A DNA stretch of 64,000 nt from Oharaeibacter diazotrophicus (GTDB lineage: Bacteria; Pseudomonadota; Alphaproteobacteria; Rhizobiales; Pleomorphomonadaceae), in the NCBI RefSeq assembly GCF_004362745.1, contig NZ_SNXY01000007.1, positions 1-64,000 of the forward strand, in the 5' to 3' direction. Position 1 is the stretch's first letter; each line of letters begins with the position of its first letter. The notes beneath the pieces are model-generated. The model did no database searches, had not been told where the DNA came from, and saw only the letters and a list, made by a program, of their open reading frames with translations. A program made the position numbers and the translations under genes. Positions 30,045 through 38,763 of the stretch are shown piece after piece.

Positions 30045-31202
30045 TCAGCCGGCGAGGGCGGCGGCGAGCATCAGCGACCCGAAGGCGAGCACGACGACGG
30101 CGCCGACCGCCTCGGCCGCGGCGTGGACGCGCCGGGCGAGCACGCCGTCGCCGCCGGCGAGGCGCAGCGCCGCGCCGCGAGCACCGACGGCGGCCAGCGT
30201 CAGCGCGGCGACGGTGAGCCCGGTGCCGACCGCCATCGCGAAGGTGGCGGCGATGCCGGCGGGGTAGAGGCCCTGCGCGAGGGCGAACACCAGCACGATC
30301 AGGGCCCCCGTGCAGGGGCGCAGGCCGACGGCGAGCACGGCGGTCCAGGCCTTGTGCCAGTCGAGGCGTCCGGCCGCCGCCGCCGGCGAGACGCCGTGGA
30401 CGTGGCCGCAGTCGCAGACGATGCCGTCGGAACCGTCGTGGTCGCAGCCGGCGTGGTGAACGTAGCCGTCCGGGGCGACGAGGCCGCGTCCGGAGCCTCG
30501 CGCCGGAGCATCGGCGAGCACGCTGCGGAAGACGGAACTCCCGGTCCGCTCGGACTCGGCGGCGCGAGGGCCGGCGGCGAGCGGGGCGGCGGAGGCGGCG
30601 AGGCCGGCGAACACGGTGGTCGGCGCGTAGCGGGTCGACCACGCCCGCGCCAGCGGCCGCAGGATCTTGCGCCAGACCAGGATCAGCCCGAGGGCCGCGA
30701 TCAGGGCGAAGGAGCCGATCTCGAACACCTCGGCCGCCTTCGTCATGGCGATCGAGGTGGCACCGAGCACGAGGGCGGCGACGGAGACCAGCGCCACCGC
30801 GGCGAAGCCCTGGGCGAGCGCCGAGACCATGGCGAGGATCGCGCCGTTGCGGGCGGTCTCGCGGTTGGCGAGCACGTAGGCGGATACCACCGCCTTGCCG
30901 TGGCCGGGCCCGGCGGCGTGGAGCACGCCGTAGAGGAAGGACACCGCGCAGAGCCAGACGCCGGCGCTGCCGTCGGTCTTCATGGTGCGCAGCGCGCCGG
31001 TGAGTTCCTTGTAGAAGGTCGACTGCCAGACGGCGATCGCCCTGAACAGGCCGGGCAGGAAGCCGCCCCCGGTCGGGGCCGGCTCGGGCAGGCCGACGCC
31101 GAACGGACCGGTGCCGGCGAGCGCGGCGAGCGGGTGCAGCAGCGCGGCGGCGGCGAGGGCCGCGACGAGGAGGAGCGGGAGGGACCGGCGGCTCAGGGGC
31201 AC
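30045..31202 (-). CDS. NicO/RcnA-family nickel/cobalt transporter
   Basis: This 385-residue inner-membrane protein has about six to seven helices and the two NicO motifs: HAAGPGHGKAVVSAY and GLRPCTGALIVLVFA. A cytosolic or periplasmic loop between them is rich in His, Cys and Asp (HHAGCDHDGSDGIVCDCGHVH), a likely metal-sensing or metal-loading site. It begins with GTG at 31202, overlapping the end of the DUF1007 gene by 10 nt, so the pair is coupled. Whether it imports or exports nickel, cobalt or another metal cannot be read from the sequence. Confidence 0.83.
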   Translation of the reverse strand: MPLSRRSLPLLLVAALAAAALLHPLAALAGTGPFGVGLPEPAPTGGGFLPGLFRAIAVWQSTFYKELTGALRTMKTDGSAGVWLCAVSFLYGVLHAAGPGHGKAVVSAYVLANRETARNGAILAMVSALAQGFAAVALVSVAALVLGATSIAMTKAAEVFEIGSFALIAALGLILVWRKILRPLARAWSTRYAPTTVFAGLAASAAPLAAGPRAAESERTGSSVFRSVLADAPARGSGRGLVAPDGYVHHAGCDHDGSDGIVCDCGHVHGVSPAAAAGRLDWHKAWTAVLAVGLRPCTGALIVLVFALAQGLYPAGIAATFAMAVGTGLTVAALTLAAVGARGAALRLAGGDGVLARRVHAAAEAVGAVVVLAFGSLMLAAALAG

Positions 31203-31852
31203 TTCAGCGTCGCTCCGTTGGTGAGTTCGGAGGTCACGGCCATCAGGTCCTGCGGGATGTCGCGCTGATCGGCCGGAATCTCGGCGAGGGTGGCGGCGGT
31301 GGCCGGATCGAGTTCCTTCGGGCGGATCACGTCGACGGTGCAACCGGCGGGGGCGCCGTCGAGCGTCACCGGGCCGTCGTCCACGAAGGCGAAGTCGACG
31401 TAGTAGGTGGGATCGTAGACGTCGAGCGCGGCCTGCCCGCCCTTGATCGGGATCGGCTCGGCCGTCGGCAGCGTGAAGTAGAGCGTCAGCAGGCCGCCGT
31501 CGTCCTGGATCCAGTATTCGGTGGGCTTGCCGAAATCGCGGTCCTTGCCGCCGGCCATCAGGAAGGTGAAGTAGCCGAATTCCTTGAGCGATTCGACGTT
31601 GAGGTCGGCGAGCGGCTTCAACTCCCGCACCGACAGCTTGCCGTCGCCGTCGGTGTCGAGGCCCTGGCTGGCGAAGGCGGAATAGGCGTCGTCGAAGCGC
31701 CAGACCTGCCGGATCGCGGTGATCCGGCCCTCCTTGTCGAACACCACCTCGGACTTGGCGTCGACCCAGACGTGGGGGTGGGCGGGCGCGGCGACGGTGC
31801 CGATCCCGGTCAGGGCGACCGCGAGGAGAACGCTGCGGATGGGGTTCTTCAT
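31193..31852 (-). CDS. DUF1007-family periplasmic protein
   Basis: This 219-residue exported protein has a signal peptide ending near VAAPAHPH and a mature N-terminus starting with the DUF1007 hallmark HPHVWVDA, which is a possible amino-terminal metal site. An EF-hand-like loop DTDGDGKLSVREL is visible at about residues 66-78. DUF1007 genes are commonly paired with NicO transporters, as here, suggesting that it delivers or buffers the metal. It is the first gene of the pair. Two palindromes lie directly upstream. Confidence 0.85.
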   Translation of the reverse strand: MKNPIRSVLLAVALTGIGTVAAPAHPHVWVDAKSEVVFDKEGRITAIRQVWRFDDAYSAFASQGLDTDGDGKLSVRELKPLADLNVESLKEFGYFTFLMAGGKDRDFGKPTEYWIQDDGGLLTLYFTLPTAEPIPIKGGQAALDVYDPTYYVDFAFVDDGPVTLDGAPAGCTVDVIRPKELDPATAATLAEIPADQRDIPQDLMAVTSELTNGATLKCP

Positions 31853-31862
31853 CGGGAGGCGG

Positions 31863-31900
31863 GCACCGGTGCACGAGACGATTCGATCCTGAATCGTCTC
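31863..31900. promoter_or_regulatory. Two stacked palindromes ahead of the DUF1007-NicO operon
   Basis: GCACCGGTGC is a perfect palindrome at 31863-31872. GAGACGATTC and GAATCGTCTC form a perfect 10-bp inverted repeat with a 6-nt spacer at 31875-31900. They sit 11-48 nt upstream of the start codon and 50 nt after the LysR gene stop. No T-tract follows, so an operator for a metal or LysR regulator is more likely than a terminator. Confidence 0.5.
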
Positions 31901-31949
31901 CGATTCCGGCGCAAGCGTGGCCGGCCCCGGCGCGGGGACGCAGGCGGGG

Positions 31950-32861
31950 TCAGAGCCCCGCCCGGCAGTCGTGGCCGTTCTTCTCGAACCACTCGACCAG
32001 GAAGTCGACGAAGGCGCGGATCTTCGCCGAGAGATGGCGGCGGTGCGGATAGACCGCGTAGATGCCGGCGGCGCGGCTCTCGTAGTCGGGCAGCACGACC
32101 TCGAGCCGTCCGGCCGCGACGTCGTCCTGGACCATGACGTAGGGCACCGAGCCGTAGCCGAGGCCGGCGAGGAGCGCGAGCTTGACCGCGGCCGGCGAGT
32201 TGACCTCGACGCGGCCGCGCACCTGGACCTGATGGCGGACGCCGTCGATGGTGAACTTCCAGGTGAAGCGGCTCTTCAGGTTGGAATCGATGATGCAGGG
32301 CAGGTCCGACAGCTCGTCCGGGTGCGCCGGCCGGCCGCTCGCGTCGGCGACGTCGGGGCGGACCGCGACGACGAAGCGGTAGTCGGAGAGCTTGCGGGCG
32401 ATCAGGCTCGAGTCGTCCATCTCGGTGACGCGGACGGCGACGTCGAAGCCTTCGTCGACGAGGTCGACGAAGCGATCGTCGAGCCGGAGGTCGAGCTTGA
32501 TGGCGGGATAGGCGGCGGCGAAGGCCATGATGCCGCGGCCGAGCGGGCCGTCGCCGAAGGTGCGCGGGGCGGCGACGCGCAGGAGGCCGGTCGGCTCGCC
32601 GTGGCGCTCGCGCACCATGTCCTGGAGATCGTCGACGCGCTGCAGGATCTCGCCGGCGTCGCGGTAGTAGGCCTGTCCGAGTTCGGTGAGCGACAGCCGC
32701 CGGGTGGTGCGGTTCATCAGCCGGGCGCCGAGCTCGTCCTCGAGCTCCTTGACGTATTTGGAGATCAGCGCCTTGGAACGGCCGAGCTTGCGGGCCGCCG
32801 CCGAGAATCCCCCGGCGTCGACCACCTCGACGAAGGTGCGCATGCGCGTCAGCGTGTCCAC
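31950..32861 (-). CDS. LysR-family transcriptional regulator
   Basis: This 303-residue regulator has an N-terminal HTH (FVEVVDAGGFSAAARKLGRS, about residues 9-28) and a substrate-binding domain with no cofactor clues. The GTG start at 32861 is chosen because GGGAGG lies about 10 nt upstream and the frame upstream lacks conserved residues. The KALISKYVKELEDELGARLM block belongs to the CrgA/DsdC-like subgroup. The target is unknown; it precedes the metal operon on the same strand. Confidence 0.88.
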   Translation of the reverse strand: MDTLTRMRTFVEVVDAGGFSAAARKLGRSKALISKYVKELEDELGARLMNRTTRRLSLTELGQAYYRDAGEILQRVDDLQDMVRERHGEPTGLLRVAAPRTFGDGPLGRGIMAFAAAYPAIKLDLRLDDRFVDLVDEGFDVAVRVTEMDDSSLIARKLSDYRFVVAVRPDVADASGRPAHPDELSDLPCIIDSNLKSRFTWKFTIDGVRHQVQVRGRVEVNSPAAVKLALLAGLGYGSVPYVMVQDDVAAGRLEVVLPDYESRAAGIYAVYPHRRHLSAKIRAFVDFLVEWFEKNGHDCRAGL

Positions 32862-33039
32862 GTCGCTCGAGCCTCCCGCCGATCCGGCGTTCCGATTCGC
32901 CCCGTCCCGGCACCGCGGAGCGGCGCCGCGCGGCCCCGCGGGGGACCCGTCCGGTTTAGGACGCCGGTCCGGGCGGCGCAATCGTGCGGCCGGTCACGCT
33001 TCGGTGTCCGCCCGGTGTTCCGCCATTGCTGCGGCGCAA

Positions 33040-33574
33040 CTGCTTAACCCCCTAAAAAGCCGATCGAATCCCGCTCCGGTCCGGCGCGGAAAATTTCGTG
33101 TTCGGACGCGGTTTCCCCTTGCAAGGCGGGGCGGTCGGGAGTACATGCCGTCTTGCCCAATTTCGCACGTGCCTGTGGTTGCGTGCCGGCTTCGCAAGGG
33201 CCGCCGAGGCGGTTCCTGCGAGGGCAAGCCGGTGACCGGAGTCTAACCGGGTCTAAGCCGCTCTCAAGCGGCGGACGCGACTTGAAGCAACGACGTAGAG
33301 GGCTTTTTTGGTCTCTCCCGGCGCTCCAACCGCTGGGGACTGAAGAGGCGACTACATCCTTGCCTGACGTGCGGACCGGGTCTCCCGTTCCAATCGATGG
33401 CTGACGTCCGGTTCGTTTCGCGGTTCGCCGCGGTACGCGCCGGGTATCGACGACCACGCCGGCCGACGAGGCCGGACGCGGATGCCGCTCTTCGCTCTCG
33501 GGCCGTTTCCAACGCGGCCGCGGGTGAGGTGTCGTCCGCTCGATGCCACCGTATTCGGACTGGGAACTCGATCC
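33040..33574 (+). ncRNA. Long structured leader of ornithine decarboxylase, candidate speF-type element
   Basis: About 530 nt of non-coding sequence precede the decarboxylase start. It contains a short upstream ORF (33145-33246), the hairpin GCCGCT-ctca-AGCGGC (33257-33272) and a T6 tract at 33304-33309. Alphaproteobacterial type III ornithine decarboxylase genes are known for a conserved upstream RNA called speF; position and length fit, but I cannot confirm the consensus by eye. Base composition is less GC-skewed than the flanking genes. Confidence 0.45.
33145..33246 (+). CDS. Short upstream ORF in the ornithine decarboxylase leader (33 residues)
   Basis: An ATG at 33145 preceded by CGGGAG opens a 33-residue frame ending TAA at 33246. 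The peptide begins MPSCPISHVPVVAC and then carries a basic run RLRKGRRGG, with three cysteines in all. It lies upstream of the hairpins in the leader. It resembles regulatory leader peptides in position and size. Translation has not been shown, and no homologue is recognised. Confidence 0.35.
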   Translation: MPSCPISHVPVVACRLRKGRRGGSCEGKPVTGV

Positions 33575-34705
33575 ATGACCGCCCGTATCCGCGACTTCCT
33601 GGCCACCCGACGTCCCGAGGGCCCCTGCCTCGTGGTCGACCTCGACGTCGTGCGCGACAACTTCCTCGCCTTCCGCCGCGCCCTGCCGGACACCCGGGTG
33701 TTCTACGCCGTCAAGGCGAACCCGGCGCCGGAAGTGCTGGCGCTGCTCGCCGAGCTCGGCTCCAACTTCGACTGCGCCTCGATCCCCGAGATCGAGATGG
33801 CGCTGACCGCCGGCGCCTCGGCCGAGCGCATCTCCTTCGGCAACACCATCAAGAAGGAGCGCGACATCGCCCGCGCCGCCGTGCTCGGCGTCGACCTGTT
33901 CGCCGTCGACTGCGTCGCCGAGGTGGAGAAGGTCGCCCGTCAGGCGCCCGGCGCCAAGGTGTTCTGCCGCATCCTCTGCGACGGTGCCGGCGCCGAGTGG
34001 CCGCTGTCGCGCAAGTTCGGCTGCGAGCCCGAGATGGCCGCGGAGGTGCTCGAGCACGCCGCCCGCCTCGGCCTGCGCGCCTACGGCATCTCCTTCCACG
34101 TCGGTTCGCAGCAGGCCAACCTCGAGGCCTGGGACGGTGCGCTCGCCTCGGCGGCCGCGATCTTCCGCGAGCTCGGCGACAAGGGCATCCAGCTCAGGAT
34201 GGTCAACCTCGGCGGCGGCTTCCCGACCCGCTACCTCAAGGACGTGCCGGCGACCGAGGCCTACGGCCGCTCGATCACCGACGCGGTGCACCGCCACTTC
34301 GGCAACGAGATCCCCGAGACGATCATCGAGCCGGGTCGCGGCATGGTCGGCAACGCCGGCATCATCAAGTCCGAGGTCGTGCTGATCTCGAAGAAGAAGA
34401 CCAGCGACGACGTGCGCTGGGTCTATCTCGACATCGGCAAGTTCGGCGGCCTCGCCGAGACCATGGACGAGGCGATCCGCTACCCGATCCGCACCTCGCA
34501 CGAGGGCGCGGAGACGGCGCCCTGCGTGCTCGCCGGCCCGACCTGCGATTCGGCCGACGTGCTCTACGAGAAGACCCCGTACGAGCTGCCGATCACGCTC
34601 GAGATCGGCGACGAGGTCCTGATCGAGGGCACCGGCGCCTACACGACGACCTACTCGGCCGTGGCCTTCAACGGCTTCGCGCCACTCCGGGCGTATGTGA
34701 TCTGA
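33575..34705 (+). CDS. Ornithine (lysine/ornithine) decarboxylase, type III PLP-fold
   Basis: This 376-residue fold-type III PLP enzyme converts ornithine to putrescine. PLP Lys47 lies in FYAVKANP, the HVGSQ block at about 175-179, the phosphate-binding GGGFP at 213-217, EPGRGMVGN at 252-260 and the active-site Cys324 in GPTCDSADVLYE. This is the eukaryote-like/alphaproteobacterial branch, some members of which also use lysine. The start at 33575 is the conserved MTARIRDFL. It supplies putrescine for Hss at 18801-20231. Confidence 0.93.
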   Translation: MTARIRDFLATRRPEGPCLVVDLDVVRDNFLAFRRALPDTRVFYAVKANPAPEVLALLAELGSNFDCASIPEIEMALTAGASAERISFGNTIKKERDIARAAVLGVDLFAVDCVAEVEKVARQAPGAKVFCRILCDGAGAEWPLSRKFGCEPEMAAEVLEHAARLGLRAYGISFHVGSQQANLEAWDGALASAAAIFRELGDKGIQLRMVNLGGGFPTRYLKDVPATEAYGRSITDAVHRHFGNEIPETIIEPGRGMVGNAGIIKSEVVLISKKKTSDDVRWVYLDIGKFGGLAETMDEAIRYPIRTSHEGAETAPCVLAGPTCDSADVLYEKTPYELPITLEIGDEVLIEGTGAYTTTYSAVAFNGFAPLRAYVI

Positions 34706-34786
34706 GTGAGGCAGTAGGGCTTCGGCAGTCGGCAGTCGGGGGCGTCGCGCTTCCGGTTGCCGGGTGGCGGGACGTGACCGCACGCT

Positions 34787-34831
<45 letters not shown>

Positions 34832-34936
34832 ACTCACTGCCTACCGCCTACTCCGCACCCGCTCCGGCCCATGCACGGGCCGGCTCCCGTCTTCCTGCCG
34901 CCGCGCCGTCGAACAATCCGCGCGGGGATGGGACGC

Positions 34937-35473
34937 ATGCCGATGATCGCCTACGCCGACGAGACCGCCCGGGACGTGCCCGCGCGCGAAGCCCTGCTCG
35001 ACAGCGCCTTCGGGCCGGCCCGGTTCATGAAGTCGTCCGAACGCATCCGCGAGGGGCGCCTTCCCGCCGACGGCCTGTCGCTGGTCGCCCACGACGACGG
35101 CCGCCTCGTCGGCACCGTCCGGCTGTGGCACGTCGCCGCCGGCCGCGCCGGCGCCGACGCCCTGCTGCTCGGCCCGCTCGCCGTCGCCGAGGACCTGCGC
35201 AGCGCCGGCGTCGGCGGCGCGCTGATGCGCCTCGCGATCGCCCGCGCGAGCGAACTCGGCCACCGCGCCGTCCTGCTCGTCGGCGACGAGCCCTACTACC
35301 GCCGCTTCGGCTTCTCGACCCTGCGCACCCAGGGCCTCGCCATGCCCGGCCCGTTCGAGCGCCACCGCCTGCTGGCGCTGGAACTCGTGCCCGGCGCGCT
35401 GCTCGGCGCCGAAGGCGTCATCCGCCCGACCGGCGAACGCGTTCCGGCCGAGGCCGCGCTCCTGGCGGCGTGA
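34937..35473 (+). CDS. GNAT-family N-acetyltransferase (YhbS-like)
   Basis: This 178-residue acetyl-CoA-dependent transferase has motif [21 protein letters not shown] (pyrophosphate loop RSAGVGG) and the YYRRFGF block typical of the YhbS group. The substrate is unknown. ATGs at 34928, 34937 and 34943 are possible starts; 34937 has GGGA at suitable spacing. Confidence 0.85.
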   Translation: MPMIAYADETARDVPAREALLDSAFGPARFMKSSERIREGRLPADGLSLVAHDDGRLVGTVRLWHVAAGRAGADALLLGPLAVAEDLRSAGVGGALMRLAIARASELGHRAVLLVGDEPYYRRFGFSTLRTQGLAMPGPFERHRLLALELVPGALLGAEGVIRPTGERVPAEAALLAA

Positions 35474-35584
35474 GGTCAAGGGGCGGGTGGCGATCCGTAA
35501 TCCGTCGACGTCCTCGTCCGTCCCGCGATTGTCGCGGGGCGGGCGAACCGCTATCTGTCGGAGCGGTAGAGGTCGGGCGGGGGG

Positions 35585-36586
35585 ATGGTCATGCTGTTCG
35601 ATGGACCCGAGGTCGTCATCGTCGTCTTCGTGCTGTTCGTCGTCCTGGTGCTGTTCGCCGGCATCAAGACGGTGCCGCAGGGCTTCAATTGGACGATCGA
35701 GCGGTTCGGGCGCTACACGCGCACGCTCCACCCCGGCCTCAACCTGATCGTCCCGTTCATCGACCGCGTCGGCGCCAAGATGAACATGATGGAGCAGGTG
35801 CTCGACGTTCCCTCGCAGGAGATCATCACGCGCGACAACGCCACCTGCAAGGTCGACGGCGTCGCCTTCTTCCAGGTGCTCGACGCCTCGCGCGCCGCCT
35901 ACGAGGTCAGCGGCCTGCAGAACGCCATTCTCAACATCACCATGACCAACATCCGCACGGTGATGGGCTCGATGGATCTCGACAACCTCCTGTCCAACCG
36001 CGACGAGATCAACACGCGCCTCCTGCACGTGGTCGACGCCGCGACCGAGGCCTGGGGCGTCAAGATCACCCGCGTCGAGATCAAGGACATCAATCCGCCG
36101 GCCGACCTCGTCGAATCGATGGCGCGGCAGATGAAGGCCGAGCGCGACAAGCGCGCCTCGGTGCTGGAGGCCGAGGGCCTGCGCCAGGCGGCGATCCTCC
36201 GCGCGGAGGGCGAGAAGCAGGCGCAGGTGCTGCAGGCCGAGGGCCGCCGCGAGGCCGCCTTCCGCGACGCCGAGGCGCGCGAGCGGCTCGCCGAGGCCGA
36301 GGCCAAGGCGACGGCGCTGGTCTCCGAGGCGGTGGCACGCGGCGACGTCCAGGCGCTGAACTACTTCGTCGCCGACAAGTACACCCAGGCGCTCGCCCAG
36401 TTCGCCCATTCGCCGAACCAGAAGGTGCTGATGCTGCCGGTCGAGGCGTCGGCGCTGATCGGCTCGCTCGGCGGTATCACGGAGCTCGCCCGCGCCGCCT
36501 TCGGCGACGGCGGTGGTTCAGGGAGCGGCGGTGCCCCGGCGCCGCGGCGGCGGCCGACGGTGCCGGTCACCGGCCCCCAGGAGTGA
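35585..36586 (+). CDS. qmcA: SPFH/band-7 membrane protein (QmcA-like paraslipin)
   Basis: This 333-residue protein has one N-terminal membrane anchor (about 8-27), an SPFH domain starting IKTVPQGFNWTIERFGRYT, and an Ala/Glu-rich coiled coil (about 180-260). The C-terminal tail is Gly/Pro-rich. SPFH proteins form membrane microdomain rings and protect or present membrane proteins to FtsH. An NfeD partner follows 10 nt downstream, the classic pairing. The start at 35585 is preceded by a GGGCGGGGGG stretch. Confidence 0.92.
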   Translation: MVMLFDGPEVVIVVFVLFVVLVLFAGIKTVPQGFNWTIERFGRYTRTLHPGLNLIVPFIDRVGAKMNMMEQVLDVPSQEIITRDNATCKVDGVAFFQVLDASRAAYEVSGLQNAILNITMTNIRTVMGSMDLDNLLSNRDEINTRLLHVVDAATEAWGVKITRVEIKDINPPADLVESMARQMKAERDKRASVLEAEGLRQAAILRAEGEKQAQVLQAEGRREAAFRDAEARERLAEAEAKATALVSEAVARGDVQALNYFVADKYTQALAQFAHSPNQKVLMLPVEASALIGSLGGITELARAAFGDGGGSGSGGAPAPRRRPTVPVTGPQE

Positions 36587-36596
36587 GGCCGGCGCC

Positions 36597-37052
36597 ATGG
36601 ACGTCCTGCTCAAGGTGGTCGACACGCTCGGCCCGTGGTCCTGGTGGGTGCTCGGCCTGCTGCTCGCCGGCATCGAGGTGATCGCGCCCGGCACCTTCTT
36701 CATCTGGTTCGCAGTCGCGGCGGTGGTCGTCGGCACGGCGGCGATGTTCGTCGACCTCGGCTGGCAGGCCGAGGCGGTCGCCTTCGTGGTTCTGGCGGTG
36801 GCCGCCGCGCTGGCCGGGCGCCGCTTCTACGGCCGCGGCGACGGCGCCGTGCCGGAGGGCGGACCGCTCAACGATCGGTTGGCGCGCCAGGTTGGCCGGA
36901 CCGCGGTGGTGGAGGCGGCGATCACGGGCGGGACCGGTTCGGTGCGGCTCGACGACACTGTCTGGCGCGCCGACGGACCGGATCTGGCGGCCGGCACGCG
37001 GGTCCGGATCGTCGGCCACGTCGGCGGCCGGCTCAAGGTCGAGCCGGCCTGA
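36597..37052 (+). CDS. NfeD-family protein (short form)
   Basis: This 151-residue protein has an N-terminal pair or trio of membrane helices (about 15-65) with VIAPGTFFIWFAVAAVVVG, and a C-terminal OB-fold (about 90-150) of the YbbK type, e.g. GRTAVVEAAITGGTGSVRLDD. Short NfeD proteins partner SPFH proteins in membrane quality control. It follows the SPFH gene by 10 nt, so they form one operon. Confidence 0.9.
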   Translation: MDVLLKVVDTLGPWSWWVLGLLLAGIEVIAPGTFFIWFAVAAVVVGTAAMFVDLGWQAEAVAFVVLAVAAALAGRRFYGRGDGAVPEGGPLNDRLARQVGRTAVVEAAITGGTGSVRLDDTVWRADGPDLAAGTRVRIVGHVGGRLKVEPA

Positions 37053-37181
37053 CGGCTCGAGGTCGAACCGGCCCGACCGGTCGCGTGACAACCAAGCGTT
37101 AACCGTCCTCGTTTACCAATCGACAAGCATCCGGGCGGCCGCGGTCGCCCCGCCGCGCGTGCTCTCGCCGGAAGGACGGTC

Positions 37182-38741
37182 TTGTCGACGCCCCGCCTCG
37201 CAGCCCTCGCCCTCTCGCTCGCGATCGCCGGCGCCGTCGTGCCGGTGCGGGCGCAGGACGTCGGCGACGGCCAGAGCGCGACCGCCGACGACGAGGCGGC
37301 CGCCGCTGCCGAGGCGCTGCGGCTGAAACGCGCCCGCGCCGCCGCCGCGGAACCGGCTCCGGACGCCGCCGCCGGCGCCGATCCCTATCCGCTCGCCGAT
37401 GCCGGCGCCGCCCCCGACGACGGGCTCGGCGTGCCCGGCGACGACGCGGCCGATCCGTCCCTGCCGCCCGCGACCGGCTCACTACCGCCCGCGCCGACGC
37501 CGACGACACTCGGGTTGAGGCCGTCGACCAGCGCGGTCGCGCCGCTGACGAGCGTGGTCCGCCCCGCCGACCGCAGCGGCGTCGCGGCGCTGCCGGTGAC
37601 CGGCGCGCCGCCGCTCGCCCGCGACGCCGAGCAGGAGGCGCGTGCGGCCTACGACCCGGTCGGGCTCAGGGTCGGCAGCTTCGTGGCCGCCGGCTCGGTC
37701 ACGGCGGGCGTCGGCTACAGTTCCAACGCCGCGGAATCCGCCGGCGGCTCGGGCAGCGCCTATTATCTCACCCGCGGCTCGCTGGCGCTGCGCTCGGACT
37801 GGGAGCGGCACGGCTTCGACGTCGTCGCCAACGGCGGCCTGCGCCGCTACGCCGACGATGCGATCGCGGTCGAGCCCAACGCCGACGTCACCGCCACTGC
37901 CCGTCTCGACCTGACCGAAACGGACCGGGTCGCCGCCTCGGCGGGCTGGACCTATTCGCGCGAGACCGGATCGAGCGCCGAACTCGGCGCCAAGAGCACC
38001 GGTTCCGACGTCCACACGCTGTCGGGAACGCTCGGCTACGAGCGCGACGCCGGCCTGATCGGCCTCGCGCTCAAGGGCGCGGTCGACCGCACCTCCTACG
38101 AGGCGGGCGAGTCGCGCAGCAACACCGCGGTGTCCGGTTCGCTGCGGCTGACGCTGGAGAACGGGGCGGCGCTCCGGCCCTTCGTCGAGGGCGGCGGCTT
38201 CACCCGGCGCTACGACGACAAGGTCGACGGTTCGGGCTACGCGCGCGACAGCGTCGGGTGGGAACTCAAGACCGGCGTCGTCGTCGACACCGGCCTCCTC
38301 ACCGGCGAGGCCTCGGTCGGCTATGCCCTGGAGCGGCCGGAGGACGGCCGGCTCGACGACATCGCCGGCTTCACCGCCGACGCCGGGCTGGCGTGGACGC
38401 CGACGGAACTGGTCACCGTCGGCCTCAAGGGCACCACCACCTTCGAGCCGAGCCAGATCGCTGGCGCGTCGGGATCGGTCAAGCACGCGGTCGACGTCGA
38501 CGTCGCCTATGCGCTGCAGCCGAACGTGATCCTGAACACCGGCGCCGGCTTCAGCTACCAGGACTACACCGGCGTTTCGCGCACGGTGGAGACCTTCGCG
38601 GTCCGCGCCGGCGCGGAATGGCGCCTCAACCGCACCGTCTCGCTCGGCCTGACCGGCTCGCACGCGCGCACCGAGTCGTCGGTCGCCGGCGAGAGCTACG
38701 ACGAATCGCGGATCGAGGCGACCGTCACGCTGCGGCGGTGA
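37182..38741 (+). CDS. Outer-membrane beta-barrel protein (BBP2-like), low-complexity N-terminal linker
   Basis: This 519-residue exported protein has a signal peptide (about 1-24). A disordered Ala/Pro/Asp-rich linker (about 25-165) is followed by a barrel of alternating strands with Tyr and Gly ends, from GLRVGSFVAAGSVTAGVGYS to the C-terminal RIEATVTLRR. It resembles the putative beta-barrel porin 2 family linked in some rhizobia to surface polysaccharide or pigments. It starts with TTG at 37182, supported by GGAAGGA. It converges on galU. The substrate is unknown. Confidence 0.75.
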   Translation: MSTPRLAALALSLAIAGAVVPVRAQDVGDGQSATADDEAAAAAEALRLKRARAAAAEPAPDAAAGADPYPLADAGAAPDDGLGVPGDDAADPSLPPATGSLPPAPTPTTLGLRPSTSAVAPLTSVVRPADRSGVAALPVTGAPPLARDAEQEARAAYDPVGLRVGSFVAAGSVTAGVGYSSNAAESAGGSGSAYYLTRGSLALRSDWERHGFDVVANGGLRRYADDAIAVEPNADVTATARLDLTETDRVAASAGWTYSRETGSSAELGAKSTGSDVHTLSGTLGYERDAGLIGLALKGAVDRTSYEAGESRSNTAVSGSLRLTLENGAALRPFVEGGGFTRRYDDKVDGSGYARDSVGWELKTGVVVDTGLLTGEASVGYALERPEDGRLDDIAGFTADAGLAWTPTELVTVGLKGTTTFEPSQIAGASGSVKHAVDVDVAYALQPNVILNTGAGFSYQDYTGVSRTVETFAVRAGAEWRLNRTVSLGLTGSHARTESSVAGESYDESRIEATVTLRR

Positions 38742-38763
38742 CGGTCGCGTCGCGAGGTGGGCT

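Noticed and set aside
31875..31900. Terminator of the LysR gene
   Set aside because: The inverted repeat is followed on the minus strand by GC-rich sequence with no T-tract and is only 23 nt from the next start codon, so an operator is more likely.
37094..37118. CtrA site upstream of the outer-membrane barrel gene
   Set aside because: TTAACC and TTTACC are present, but the spacing is nine rather than seven bases.
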